Assembly: GCA_049177215.1 (NCBI GenBank)
Contig: CP185379.1
Span: forward strand, 2,294,001-2,358,000
Reading direction: 5' to 3'
From: Pollutiaquabacter aromativorans
GTDB taxonomy: Bacteria > Bacteroidota > Bacteroidia > AKYH767-A > 2013-40CM-41-45
DNA length: 64,000 nt
This document shows, piece after piece, positions 24,497 through 33,781 of the stretch (positions are counted from its first letter, which is position 1; the number at the start of each line of letters is the position of its first letter). The notes below the pieces were generated by a model. The model was given only the letters and a program-made list of their open reading frames with translations. It did no database searches and was not told the DNA's origin. The translations under genes and the position numbers were made by a program.

Positions 24497-25954
24497 TCAG
24501 TCTTTGATCGGGTTCGCCATGCGACGGATCATCTGCTCGTCGAGCTGGATGTACCAGAACATTCGGTGCGCACCCTGATTAACCTGGCGGAACTGCTCGT
24601 TCAGCTCAGTGAGTTTTTTCACCTTCTTACGGAATTCTTCGGGTTTGATAGCCGCCTTCAGCATCTTGATCAGGTGCAGGGCAGGCTGGTAATTGTTGTC
24701 GTTTTCGACGATCTGGCGCTTCACGCTCTGGAGGAGCTGGTTGCACAGTCCGTCTTCTCCCTGGAAGCAGTACTGCATGGCCTGGAAGAGCTTGTACTCC
24801 ACGTCGGTGAACAGGAATTTCTTCAGGCTGGTCTCGTTGCGGAGGTTGTTGATGATCCGCGCAGCCCCGGCGAAATCCTGCTGGTAGAACTTACCGATGG
24901 CATTGAAACGCTGGAAGCTGATGTACGGATAGGGTTCGTTCACATCAACGTCGAAGTTCGATTCGAGCTCGGCGTTAAGGTCCAGCAATTGCTGCGTATC
25001 GCGGGTTGCGAGGAAGCGGGCGACTTTGCTGTTCAGGAATTCGGTCACATAGAAGCTGAAAGCCGGCTTGAAAGCGATGTCCGGCACCTGCTTGTTGATC
25101 ATTGAATAGTAATGATCGGCGCGGACCTGGTTTCCGGTACGCTGGTAATATTCGAAGTACAGGAAGTCGACGAGGAATCGTACGCCCTGATAAAAGGTAT
25201 CGAGCTCGTATTTCTCAAAGTGCTTCCGAATCTGCTGGAGGATGGAATCCACCTCGATCTCGAGCGCTTTCAATGTCTCCACCCGGCTGGTGAACAGACA
25301 GAGGTAGTAAATGCGCACCAGGTTGTAGAGCACGAACAGGCGGTGTCCGTGATACAGTTCGGAGATGTTGGTCAACTCCCGAAGGATGGACTGCACCGCT
25401 TCGAAATCGCGCTCGTCGCGGGTCAGCTGGTAGCTGCCGGCACGCTTCACGAATTCGTAGAAGAGATCTTCCGCCTTCACCACCGCAAGGGAGTACGCTA
25501 CGTGACGGTTGTACTCTTTCTCGTAATAATCGAAATCGCCGTTATACATGCTCAGGCGTGCCAGCGCTTTGTAAACGACGATCAATTCATTCGAGAGATC
25601 ATATTCGATCAGCTGCTTTTCGAGGTTCTTGAGCGCACGAATGGCCACATCGCGGTCGTTGCTGAACAACATGGCCGGCACGAGGGCCACCTTGTCTTTC
25701 AGCGCGGAGATCGGGTTCTTGACGTTCGTCGACAAATACTGTGCGATGCGTTCGTTCAGGCGCGACTTGAGCGTATAATAGGTACTCGGGTTCACACCCA
25801 GCATATCCATCATCTGGCTTTCAGTATAGCTGCCGTTTCGCGCGGCTTCCAATACCAGATAAGGCTTGTTGTTCTTTCGGCCGGCAACCGCGGAAAGCAG
25901 TTCCTGATACTCGCCATCACTCAGTTTCTTGATCGTTTTGTTCAAAGTATCCAT
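24497..25954 (-). CDS. Conserved protein of unknown function, mostly helical, with a possible N-terminal helix-turn-helix
   Basis: The protein has 485 residues. No signal peptide or membrane segment is visible, so it is probably cytoplasmic. Residues 35-75 (EAARNGSYTESQMMDMLGVNPSTYYTLKSRLNERI) could form a helix-turn-helix. From about 90 to the end there are long amphipathic helices with TPR-like spacing but no clean TPR consensus (e.g. YDLSNELIVVYKALARLSMYNGDFDYYEKEY). I recognise the overall type from Bacteroidota genomes but know of no assigned function. It is transcribed alone and ends in a strong terminator. Confidence 0.6.
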   Translation of the reverse strand: MDTLNKTIKKLSDGEYQELLSAVAGRKNNKPYLVLEAARNGSYTESQMMDMLGVNPSTYYTLKSRLNERIAQYLSTNVKNPISALKDKVALVPAMLFSNDRDVAIRALKNLEKQLIEYDLSNELIVVYKALARLSMYNGDFDYYEKEYNRHVAYSLAVVKAEDLFYEFVKRAGSYQLTRDERDFEAVQSILRELTNISELYHGHRLFVLYNLVRIYYLCLFTSRVETLKALEIEVDSILQQIRKHFEKYELDTFYQGVRFLVDFLYFEYYQRTGNQVRADHYYSMINKQVPDIAFKPAFSFYVTEFLNSKVARFLATRDTQQLLDLNAELESNFDVDVNEPYPYISFQRFNAIGKFYQQDFAGAARIINNLRNETSLKKFLFTDVEYKLFQAMQYCFQGEDGLCNQLLQSVKRQIVENDNNYQPALHLIKMLKAAIKPEEFRKKVKKLTELNEQFRQVNQGAHRMFWYIQLDEQMIRRMANPIKD

Positions 25955-26239
25955 GGTGCGCTGTAATAGCTGTGGAGCGTTTGTTCTGAAGAGGTTTAAC
26001 GGGGGTGACCGGAGAAGGATACACCGGAGTCAAGAGGAATTGAGGGCTTGGGTTTGCAAGGGTCTTAAAAGGTTAAAAGGGCAAATTCTCCGTTTTTTCA
26101 AAGACTATAAGCCGGATCTGGAGGAAAATGCAGCGGAACCGGACAAAACCTTACATCCGTAAGATGCGCCGCTTATTGCGGGAACTGCCGGGGAGCCACT
26201 CAGTATATATTGTCACTAGAATCCTCAAAAGCTCTCACG

Positions 26240-26770
26240 ATGAAAACTTTTATCGCGAAATCAACGGACGGCATGATGCAGCCCACGATCCGACAGAACA
26301 TGAAACAGAAGATCGCGGGCAACCGCTTCTTCGTGTACGCCCTCGAACTGGTACTCCTTTATGTACTGGTGTTCGCGGCAGTCAGTGCCTTCGCACAGGA
26401 ACCCGCCACCGCCTCGAAAGAGCCGGGCAAGCTGGAGTTCGCGAAGGAGACCATTGTCTATAATTCGGGCAAGGTCTACATGAACTGGGTGGCAAAAGCC
26501 CATTCGGAAGACTGCATCTACGTCATCGAACGCTCCGTCGATGGACAGGAGTTCGAACCGGTAGGCCTTAAAGAAGGTATCGGATCCCCGCTGGAACTCC
26601 TCTATAGCTGGGTCGACACCAAGCCGGTTGCCGGCACGGTGCACTACCGCATCAAACAGATCAATAATGAAGGGAACCTGGTAGCCCAGGCCGAGCCGAA
26701 AACGGTGACGTCTCCGGATGCCAGTCCGCTCTTCATGGATAAGAGCAGCCGTATGGTGCAGGTCAAGTAA
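26240..26770 (+). CDS. Small secreted protein with one fibronectin III-like domain
   Basis: The protein has 176 residues from the ATG at 26240. A long n-region precedes a hydrophobic signal segment (FFVYALELVLLYVLVFAAVSAFAQ). The mature part (KVYMNWVAKAHSEDCIYVIERSVDGQEFEPVG ... VHYRIKQINNEGN) is a single FnIII-like fold as seen just before T9SS sorting domains, but no sorting domain follows. It lies 61 bases before the giant PKD protein and may share its transcript. Function unknown. Confidence 0.65.
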   Translation: MKTFIAKSTDGMMQPTIRQNMKQKIAGNRFFVYALELVLLYVLVFAAVSAFAQEPATASKEPGKLEFAKETIVYNSGKVYMNWVAKAHSEDCIYVIERSVDGQEFEPVGLKEGIGSPLELLYSWVDTKPVAGTVHYRIKQINNEGNLVAQAEPKTVTSPDASPLFMDKSSRMVQVK

Positions 26771-26831
26771 TTGACCTGCCCGTAAGGGCACTCGAAGGGT
26801 GTTTAGGGTGTAAGATCGTTCAAACAAGACA

Positions 26832-29800
26832 ATGGGAAACCAACCGACCACAGGCTGGGGTGAATGCCTGGGACGGATGGCGGGATTCCTGATACTGCTG
26901 ACTCTGTCGGCCGTCCTTCGGGCGGGCGCGGTACCGGTAGCCTCCTTTTCCGCCAGCCAAACCACCGGGTGTCCCCCGTTGAACGTACAGTTCAACAACA
27001 CGTCGACCGGCGCCGTGTCCTACTACTGGGACCTCGGCAACGGCAATACGTCGACCCTGGCGAATCCGTCGAATACGTATACCGTTCCGGGCACGTACAC
27101 GATCCGCCTCGTGGCGATCGATGGTGCCGGCAACCGGGATACGCTGACCCGCGTGAACTATATCACGGTGGTGGGTCAGCCTTCGGCCGACTTCTCCTCG
27201 TCGGTACGTTCTTCCTGTCTCGACAACAACAGCTATTCCTTTAGCAACCTTTCGACCGGCGCTGTCAGCTACCTCTGGGACTTCGGCGACGGTACCACGT
27301 CCACCCAAAGCAATCCGACACACAGCTATGCGATGTCGGGTGTCTTTACGGTGACCCTGATCGCGACCAACAGCTTCGGTTGCCAGGATGTGGAAATCAA
27401 AAACACCTACATCACGATCTTCCCCAAGCCGGATGCCACGGTCCAGGCCACCTTTACTTCCAGTTGCGATCCGGCTACGGCTTTCCAGTTTTCCAATAAT
27501 GCTCAGGCGAGCAATTGGCTCTGGAACTTCGGCGACGGCATCACGGCTACCCAACAGAACCCATCGCACACTTACGCATCTCCCGGCACTTACAATGTCA
27601 GCCTCATCGTCACCAACGCCTTCGGCTGCAGCGACACATCGGATGTTCCTGCTGAAATAAACGTAGGCGTAGCTAACTGGGCGACCTTCAATGCTTCTTC
27701 AGACACCGGATGCGCTCCGTTCACCGTCAACTTTTCCAACCCCAACACCAATCTTCAAAGTTGCCTCTGGGATTTCGGTGACGGGACGACCTCCACCGAT
27801 CTTACGCCTTCCCATGTCTATTTGAATCCCGGCAGCTATACGGTCACCCTGATCGTGACAACGATTAGCGGCTGCGTGGATACCGTGCGTAAAGTCAATT
27901 ACATCTTCGCGGGCGCCAAGCCCAACGTTCTCTTCACTTACAATGCTACCAACGGCTGTGCGCCCCTGACCGTTCAATTCACCAACTTGTCTACCGGTTA
28001 CGATAGCTGTCAATGGCTGTTCGGTGACGGTACCCGGTCCAACGACATCAGCCCTCTGCACACGTACACGGCCTCCGGCGTATTCTCCGTCACGTTGAAA
28101 TGCTGGAGCCCGAGCGGCTGTACAAAAAGCGTCCAGTTGGACAGCATCATTTCCGTCACCTCCACACGCGCGCTGCTCAATGCCAGTCCGCGCGTCGGTT
28201 GTCCGCCACTTTCCGTCAACTTCAATGCCCTGTCTCCGGGCAGCGGGCTGAGCTACTTCTGGTCGTTCGGCGACGGTACGACTTCCACACAACAGAATCC
28301 AACACACAATTACACCACCTCAGGTTCATTCGATGTCATGCTGGTCGTAGCCGACTCGCTCGGATGCTCCGACACCCTGCGCCGCCCGGCATACATCCAG
28401 ACGACGAACCCGGCCGCCAACTACGTACCTCCGCCTACCACCGTCGGATGCGCGCCGCTCACCACCCAGTTCACCGACGGAACAGTCGGAGCGAACGGCT
28501 GGGCCTGGGATTTCGGTGACGGCTCCACCTCCACGCAACAAAACCCGGTACACACCTACTCTACTCCCGGCTTTTATACGGTCAGTCTTACGACCACTAC
28601 AGCCAACGGCGGTTGCGAACAGACCATTTCGAATTTCTCCACCTTCGATGTCAGAGGAGGCTATGCGGGATTCACGCATTCGGTAACCACCTGTCCTCCC
28701 TACGAAGCGCAATTCACTGATACCTCGAGCAACGCTGTTTCCTGGTTGTGGGATTTCGGCGATGGCACCACGTCGACGGACCAACATCCGAATCACACCT
28801 TCGCCAGCCCGGGTTACCACAGTGTTTCATTGACGATCACCACTGCAGACGGATGCACGTACACCACCATGCAATCGAATGGCGTGTACTTCACACCCTT
28901 CGGAGCCAACTTCTACGGCATCCCGCAAGACACGGTGTTCCCGATGCCGGTACAATTCTATGCCAACTCCGTCGGTGCCACACAGTGGTTGTGGGACTTC
29001 GGCGACGGCTCCACCTCTACACTGGAGAATCCGTTTCATACCTATCAGGCAAACGGGAACTACAACGTCACCCTCTGGATCAGTAACGGCGTTTGTACGC
29101 TCTTCTATGATCCGCCACCCTTCAACTTCGGTGAGCCCGATACCACACCGGTGGATGTAGGGAATCCAGGCGTCCTGGTAGTACAGCAGGGCTGCGCACC
29201 GCTGACCGTGACATTTACTAAGGATCTTCCAAGCGCAGCGACCTGGAACTGGGATTTTGGCGACGGTCAAACCTCCACCGAAGAATTTCCGGTACACACC
29301 TACTCGAACGCGGGGATTTATACAGTCATACTAACCGTCGTGGATACCCTTGGCCTTACGTCCGTCATCCAGATGGACAGCATCGTCAGGGTCTCCGGCC
29401 CGAGGGCCGGGTTCATCATCCAGCAGGCCGGCAGTTGTACCAACACGACCATTACCCTCATTGACACATCCGCCAATGCCACTTCCTGGCTTTGGAACCT
29501 GGGTGATGGCACTACTTCCACCCAACAGAACCCCACACACGTTTACAATACGACCAGCCCGAATTACATCATCACCCAGACGGTGAGTGATACGATGGGC
29601 TGCTCTTCGTCGATCTCGACGAGTTTATATTCAAACTTCATTGCGCCTGCTTTGGTAAGCGAAAGCGAAGTTTGCGGATTGGATACGCTGCAGTTCTACA
29701 CCAGTATGCAGAACTACGCGAGTTACTTGTGGGATTTCGGCGACAACACCACTTCCACCGCGGTCAACCCTTCACACATCTTTACGCAGGAAGGAACCTT

Positions 29801-32630
29801 CCAGGTATCCTTGACGGTTACCGATAACAACGGCTGCGCTCAGACTTTTCAAGTCAATCCGCCGGTCACGGTCAGCTTGCCGGTCGCCGATTTCGCTACG
29901 TCAACCAGCCGGCAAGCCTGTGACAAGCTGAATGTCGTGTTTACGAACCTCTCGCAAAATGCTGATATGTACTTGTGGAGTTTCGGTGATGGAAACAGTT
30001 CGTCGCTCGAAACACCCAGCTATCGTTACCTCGAAGCAGGCGTGTTTGATGTGAGCCTGACCGTTTTCCGTGGTAACTGCGTAGCCCGTATGGATAAACC
30101 CCAGTACATCCGGATCGATACGGCACATGCGGAATTCACCCTCTCATACAACGGTATCTGTATGCCGCTCGATGTACAATTCACCGACCAGAGCGTCAAC
30201 CCGGTCAGCTGGACCTGGAGCTTCGGAACCGGTGACACCTCGTATGTCCAACATCCATTGTACACATATACGGATTACACCGGCATGCCGATCATCCTGG
30301 CAATGACGGATGTGAATGGCTGTCGTGATACCGCCCGTTCCTTCCCCATCTCGCCCCTGCTGGCCGACTTCGAAACATCCACAGATTCCGGATGCGTCCC
30401 TTTCACAGTACACTTCGATAATCACTCCCAGAACGCGGTTTCTTACCAATGGGATTTCGGTGATGGCACCACCTCTACCGATCCGTCTCCCGATCATGAG
30501 TACACCGTTCCCGGCACCTACGACATCCGATTGGTTGTCACTTCCCACGCTGTTTTTGGAAGCTGTACCGATACGCTCTTGCTGCCGGCCAAAGTACAGG
30601 CTAAAATGCCGGTCGCTGGATTTGTAACGCCTGATCGGTATGCCTGTGCCCCTTCCGTCGTGAATTTTACCGACTTGAGTATAGACGCAGACCACTATTT
30701 GTGGGACTTCGGTGATTCCACTACCTCTACCAACGCGACACCTTCGCACATCTACAACTCACCCGGATTGTACACGGTTTCTCTGATCGTGACAAGCAAT
30801 TCCGGTTGCGGCGACACCCTGGTGATGCCGGAGTACATTCGTGTACTGGGCCCGCTCACCAATTTTACAGCCTCGCGATACGAAGGCTGTACCCCCTTCG
30901 ATGTGAACTTCACCGACCTTTCCCAAGGCGCGATTGATTGGAACTGGAATTTCGGAGATGGCAATTCGGCCACGGGTCAGTTCCCTACGCACACCTACCA
31001 GGACACCGGTTCCTTCAGCGTTTCACTGGTCACCCGTGACACTTCCGGATGTTCCTCTTTCTACGAAATGCCGCAACGCATCATCGTACATCCCGTCCCA
31101 CAAGCCAACTTTACTGCGGCCAACATCTCCGGCTGCCAGCCGATCACCGCCACCTTCCAAAATCTCTCGCAGGGAGCTACATCCGCGGTCTGGAACTTTG
31201 GTGATGGCGGCACCAGCACCGACTTCTCCGCCTCCCACGAATACACGGAGGCCGGCAACTACCTGGTCGACCTGATCGCAATGAACCAATACGGTTGCGC
31301 GGACACCATGCAATCCCAACAACCGATCAATGTACTGGCCGCGCCACAACCATTCTTCTCCGCCAATAACACCACCGGCTGCGCTCCGTTGAACATTACC
31401 TTCTACAACGGCAGCCTGAATGTCGAAGGGCCCTCCTACCTGTGGGACTTCGGCAACGGCCAGACTTCCACGGCCGCCAACCCGCAAGTCGTTTTTGACG
31501 CGCCTGGTTTCTACACCGTCTCGCTGACGGTGACGAACGCCAACGGCTGCACCGATTTCCTGTCGTTCCCCGCCATGATCCACGTCATGGATACGTTACC
31601 GCCGCCGGAGTCGAAGATCTACAGTGTTTCCGTGCTCTCCAACACCAGTGTGGAAATCACCTGGGAGAACAACCCCGCGATCGACCTGGGTGGTTATATC
31701 CTGTACCGTCTGAATCACCATAACGGGTACTACGAAGTGATCCACACCGAAACGAATATCCAGAATACCGGGTTCTCGCTGAACCCGACGTACACCGATA
31801 CCGGCCTGAACTGTCTCACGACGACGTATACGTACAAACTGCAAGCCTACGACATCTGCGGCAACGTCATCCCACTGGATCAGTTGACCGCCCATACCAC
31901 CATCAATGTTTCGTCGCAGCGACAGGGGAATAACATTTACGTGAGCTGGACTCCGTACGGCGGCTGTCCGGTCAGTTCCTACGAGATCTACCGTTGCGAG
32001 CCGGGCGAAAACCCGACCTATCTGACCACTGTTGCCGCCAGCCAGCTCGATTACCTCGACACGACCTTTACTTGTCCGAATCCCTATTCGTACAAGATCA
32101 TGGCGACCGACTTGTGCGGAAATCCGTTCACCAGTTTCTCCGATACCTCGGTCACGATACCGTTGAACTACCTGGCCAATCAGGTGGTCGACGTGATCCG
32201 CTCCACGGTGGTTGATAATCAGTATGTGCTGACCGAATGGCGACAGCCGTCTGTGCGTCCGGAGATGGTTGCCCAATTCGACGTCTATCGTTCTACGGAC
32301 AACGTCAACTTCAACTACCTGCGCACGGTACCGGCACAACAGACCGACCTGAGCGACTATGCCGTCGATGTGCAGAACAATCGTTACTTCTACAAGATCC
32401 TGGTCGTGAACACCTGCGACATCACGCAGGACCTCAGCCCAAGCACGAATACGATTCTGCTCCGGGGCGAAATGGATGAAGCACGACAGGTTCACCTCCA
32501 ATGGACACCTTATTCGGCCTGGGAAAACGGCGTCGAATATTATATCCTAGAAAAACTTGACGAGCAGGGACACTGGCAAGTGCTCCGGCAGGTCGACGGA
32601 CAAACGCTCCGTTACGATTACCAGGAATGA
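26832..32630 (+). CDS. Giant secreted protein with 19 PKD domains and FnIII-like modules, no sorting domain
   Basis: The protein has 1932 residues. After a signal peptide (FLILLTLSAVLRAGA), I count 19 PKD domains of about 80 residues by their W-x-FGDG-x-(T/S)ST core (e.g. YLWDFGDGTTSTQSNPTHSY), ending near residue 1590. Four FnIII-like modules follow (e.g. VEITWENNPAIDLGGYILYR, IYVSWTPYGGCPVSSYEIYR). Related Bacteroidota proteins continue into a gliding-motility-associated (type B) T9SS sorting domain. Here the protein stops at LRYDYQE, in the middle of the last FnIII module, and a terminator follows within about 30 bases. It is probably an adhesin-like surface protein; how it is anchored is unclear. 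Confidence 0.85.
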   Translation: MGNQPTTGWGECLGRMAGFLILLTLSAVLRAGAVPVASFSASQTTGCPPLNVQFNNTSTGAVSYYWDLGNGNTSTLANPSNTYTVPGTYTIRLVAIDGAGNRDTLTRVNYITVVGQPSADFSSSVRSSCLDNNSYSFSNLSTGAVSYLWDFGDGTTSTQSNPTHSYAMSGVFTVTLIATNSFGCQDVEIKNTYITIFPKPDATVQATFTSSCDPATAFQFSNNAQASNWLWNFGDGITATQQNPSHTYASPGTYNVSLIVTNAFGCSDTSDVPAEINVGVANWATFNASSDTGCAPFTVNFSNPNTNLQSCLWDFGDGTTSTDLTPSHVYLNPGSYTVTLIVTTISGCVDTVRKVNYIFAGAKPNVLFTYNATNGCAPLTVQFTNLSTGYDSCQWLFGDGTRSNDISPLHTYTASGVFSVTLKCWSPSGCTKSVQLDSIISVTSTRALLNASPRVGCPPLSVNFNALSPGSGLSYFWSFGDGTTSTQQNPTHNYTTSGSFDVMLVVADSLGCSDTLRRPAYIQTTNPAANYVPPPTTVGCAPLTTQFTDGTVGANGWAWDFGDGSTSTQQNPVHTYSTPGFYTVSLTTTTANGGCEQTISNFSTFDVRGGYAGFTHSVTTCPPYEAQFTDTSSNAVSWLWDFGDGTTSTDQHPNHTFASPGYHSVSLTITTADGCTYTTMQSNGVYFTPFGANFYGIPQDTVFPMPVQFYANSVGATQWLWDFGDGSTSTLENPFHTYQANGNYNVTLWISNGVCTLFYDPPPFNFGEPDTTPVDVGNPGVLVVQQGCAPLTVTFTKDLPSAATWNWDFGDGQTSTEEFPVHTYSNAGIYTVILTVVDTLGLTSVIQMDSIVRVSGPRAGFIIQQAGSCTNTTITLIDTSANATSWLWNLGDGTTSTQQNPTHVYNTTSPNYIITQTVSDTMGCSSSISTSLYSNFIAPALVSESEVCGLDTLQFYTSMQNYASYLWDFGDNTTSTAVNPSHIFTQEGTFQVSLTVTDNNGCAQTFQVNPPVTVSLPVADFATSTSRQACDKLNVVFTNLSQNADMYLWSFGDGNSSSLETPSYRYLEAGVFDVSLTVFRGNCVARMDKPQYIRIDTAHAEFTLSYNGICMPLDVQFTDQSVNPVSWTWSFGTGDTSYVQHPLYTYTDYTGMPIILAMTDVNGCRDTARSFPISPLLADFETSTDSGCVPFTVHFDNHSQNAVSYQWDFGDGTTSTDPSPDHEYTVPGTYDIRLVVTSHAVFGSCTDTLLLPAKVQAKMPVAGFVTPDRYACAPSVVNFTDLSIDADHYLWDFGDSTTSTNATPSHIYNSPGLYTVSLIVTSNSGCGDTLVMPEYIRVLGPLTNFTASRYEGCTPFDVNFTDLSQGAIDWNWNFGDGNSATGQFPTHTYQDTGSFSVSLVTRDTSGCSSFYEMPQRIIVHPVPQANFTAANISGCQPITATFQNLSQGATSAVWNFGDGGTSTDFSASHEYTEAGNYLVDLIAMNQYGCADTMQSQQPINVLAAPQPFFSANNTTGCAPLNITFYNGSLNVEGPSYLWDFGNGQTSTAANPQVVFDAPGFYTVSLTVTNANGCTDFLSFPAMIHVMDTLPPPESKIYSVSVLSNTSVEITWENNPAIDLGGYILYRLNHHNGYYEVIHTETNIQNTGFSLNPTYTDTGLNCLTTTYTYKLQAYDICGNVIPLDQLTAHTTINVSSQRQGNNIYVSWTPYGGCPVSSYEIYRCEPGENPTYLTTVAASQLDYLDTTFTCPNPYSYKIMATDLCGNPFTSFSDTSVTIPLNYLANQVVDVIRSTVVDNQYVLTEWRQPSVRPEMVAQFDVYRSTDNVNFNYLRTVPAQQTDLSDYAVDVQNNRYFYKILVVNTCDITQDLSPSTNTILLRGEMDEARQVHLQWTPYSAWENGVEYYILEKLDEQGHWQVLRQVDGQTLRYDYQE

Positions 32631-32656
32631 ACGATCCACTGAAACACCCTCCTGGC

Positions 32657-32696
32657 GAACGAGTGCCCTCACCCCGGGCGCTCGTTCATTTTTTAT
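32657..32696 (+). terminator. Rho-independent terminator of the PKD gene
   Basis: A 12-bp stem (gaacgagtgccc with gggcgctcgttc, including one G-T pair) with a 7-base loop is followed by attttttat. Confidence 0.9.
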
Positions 32697-32728
32697 AGGC
32701 TTGTCAAAAGGCGTATCTTAGCCATGCC

Positions 32729-33709
32729 ATGCGCCGGCCGATACTGATCCTCTATATCCTGGCTTTTTATGTGATCTTCCAGTTCTGCTGGTGGGCCTAT
32801 CTGTTACTGGACCTGAACGTGGAGATCTACGAGCACAGGATCGAGAACGTCCGCTTGTCCGTCGATGACAAACAACAACAGGAAGACCTGATCGCCGAAC
32901 TCGAAGAAAGGAATCAGCAGCGTCATTGGATGGTGCTCGGCGAAGGAGGAGTATTTCTCGGATTACTGATGTGGGGAAGTTTTGTAACCCTACGCTCGAT
33001 CCGCAAGGAAGTCGGACTGGCAAGACAGCAGAAGAACTTTCTGCTTTCCATCACCCACGAGTTCAAGTCACCGCTTGCCTCGATCAAACTCTACTTACAG
33101 ACGCTCCAACGTCATGACCTCGACGCGGACCGCGAAGCCGCGTTCATCCAGGGAGCCATCAACGACACCGAGCGCCTCAACAACCTGGTCGAGAACGCGC
33201 TGCTCGCCAATCTCATCGACCATAACGGCTACTCCTTCAACAAGGAGGAACTGAATCTCTCCGCGTTCATCCGGCTGCTGCTCCAAAAACTACCCGGCGC
33301 GAATCAACGCAACCGGATCGACGGGCAGATCGAAGACGGCATTTCCATCTTCGCTGATCGCAACGCGATTTCCGTCCTCTTCAGTAACCTTTTGGAGAAT
33401 GCCATCAAGTATTCACCCGCCGACTCGACCATTCGTATTACACTGGTCAAGGATCGCGGACAAGCACGCTTACAATTCATCGATGAAGGCATCGGCGTTC
33501 CGGCCGCAGAGAAGAAGAACATTTTCCGAAAATTCTACCGCATCGGAAAAGAAGAAACCCGAAAGACAAAGGGAACCGGCCTGGGACTTTACATCGTCAA
33601 ATACATCATCGATGAACACGGTGGCGACATCACGGTAGCGGATAACACACCGAAGGGTTCCATTTTCGACGTGCATCTGCCGATCTCGAAAACAGCGGGG
33701 AACGGCTAG
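32729..33709 (+). CDS. Sensor histidine kinase
   Basis: The protein has 326 residues. Two membrane segments (residues 5-27 and 70-88) enclose a short periplasmic loop of about 42 residues. The HisKA domain has H110 in SITHEFKSPLASIK. The ATPase domain shows the N box NLLENAIKYSP, the G1 box FIDEGIGVP, the F box FRKFYRIG and the G2 box GTGLGLYIV. The partner regulator is not adjacent, so this is an orphan kinase. The periplasmic loop is too short for a large ligand-binding domain. Confidence 0.9.
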   Translation: MRRPILILYILAFYVIFQFCWWAYLLLDLNVEIYEHRIENVRLSVDDKQQQEDLIAELEERNQQRHWMVLGEGGVFLGLLMWGSFVTLRSIRKEVGLARQQKNFLLSITHEFKSPLASIKLYLQTLQRHDLDADREAAFIQGAINDTERLNNLVENALLANLIDHNGYSFNKEELNLSAFIRLLLQKLPGANQRNRIDGQIEDGISIFADRNAISVLFSNLLENAIKYSPADSTIRITLVKDRGQARLQFIDEGIGVPAAEKKNIFRKFYRIGKEETRKTKGTGLGLYIVKYIIDEHGGDITVADNTPKGSIFDVHLPISKTAGNG

Positions 33710-33723
33710 TCGCCTCTTTTTCG

Positions 33724-33731
33724 TATCTTTG
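33724..33731 (+). promoter_or_regulatory. -7 element for gpmI
   Basis: TATCTTTG fits TAnnTTTG and lies 50 bases before the gpmI ATG. No clear -33 TTTG was found. Confidence 0.45.
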
Positions 33732-33781
33732 CATGCTGAAAAGGCGCTTTTAAGGTCTTTTCACACAAATTCTCCATCCAC

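Noticed and set aside
26759..26778. Palindrome caggtcaa-gtaa-ttgacctg over the stop of the 26240 gene as a terminator
   Set aside because: The stem is short and no T run follows on the plus strand; the PKD gene starts soon after.
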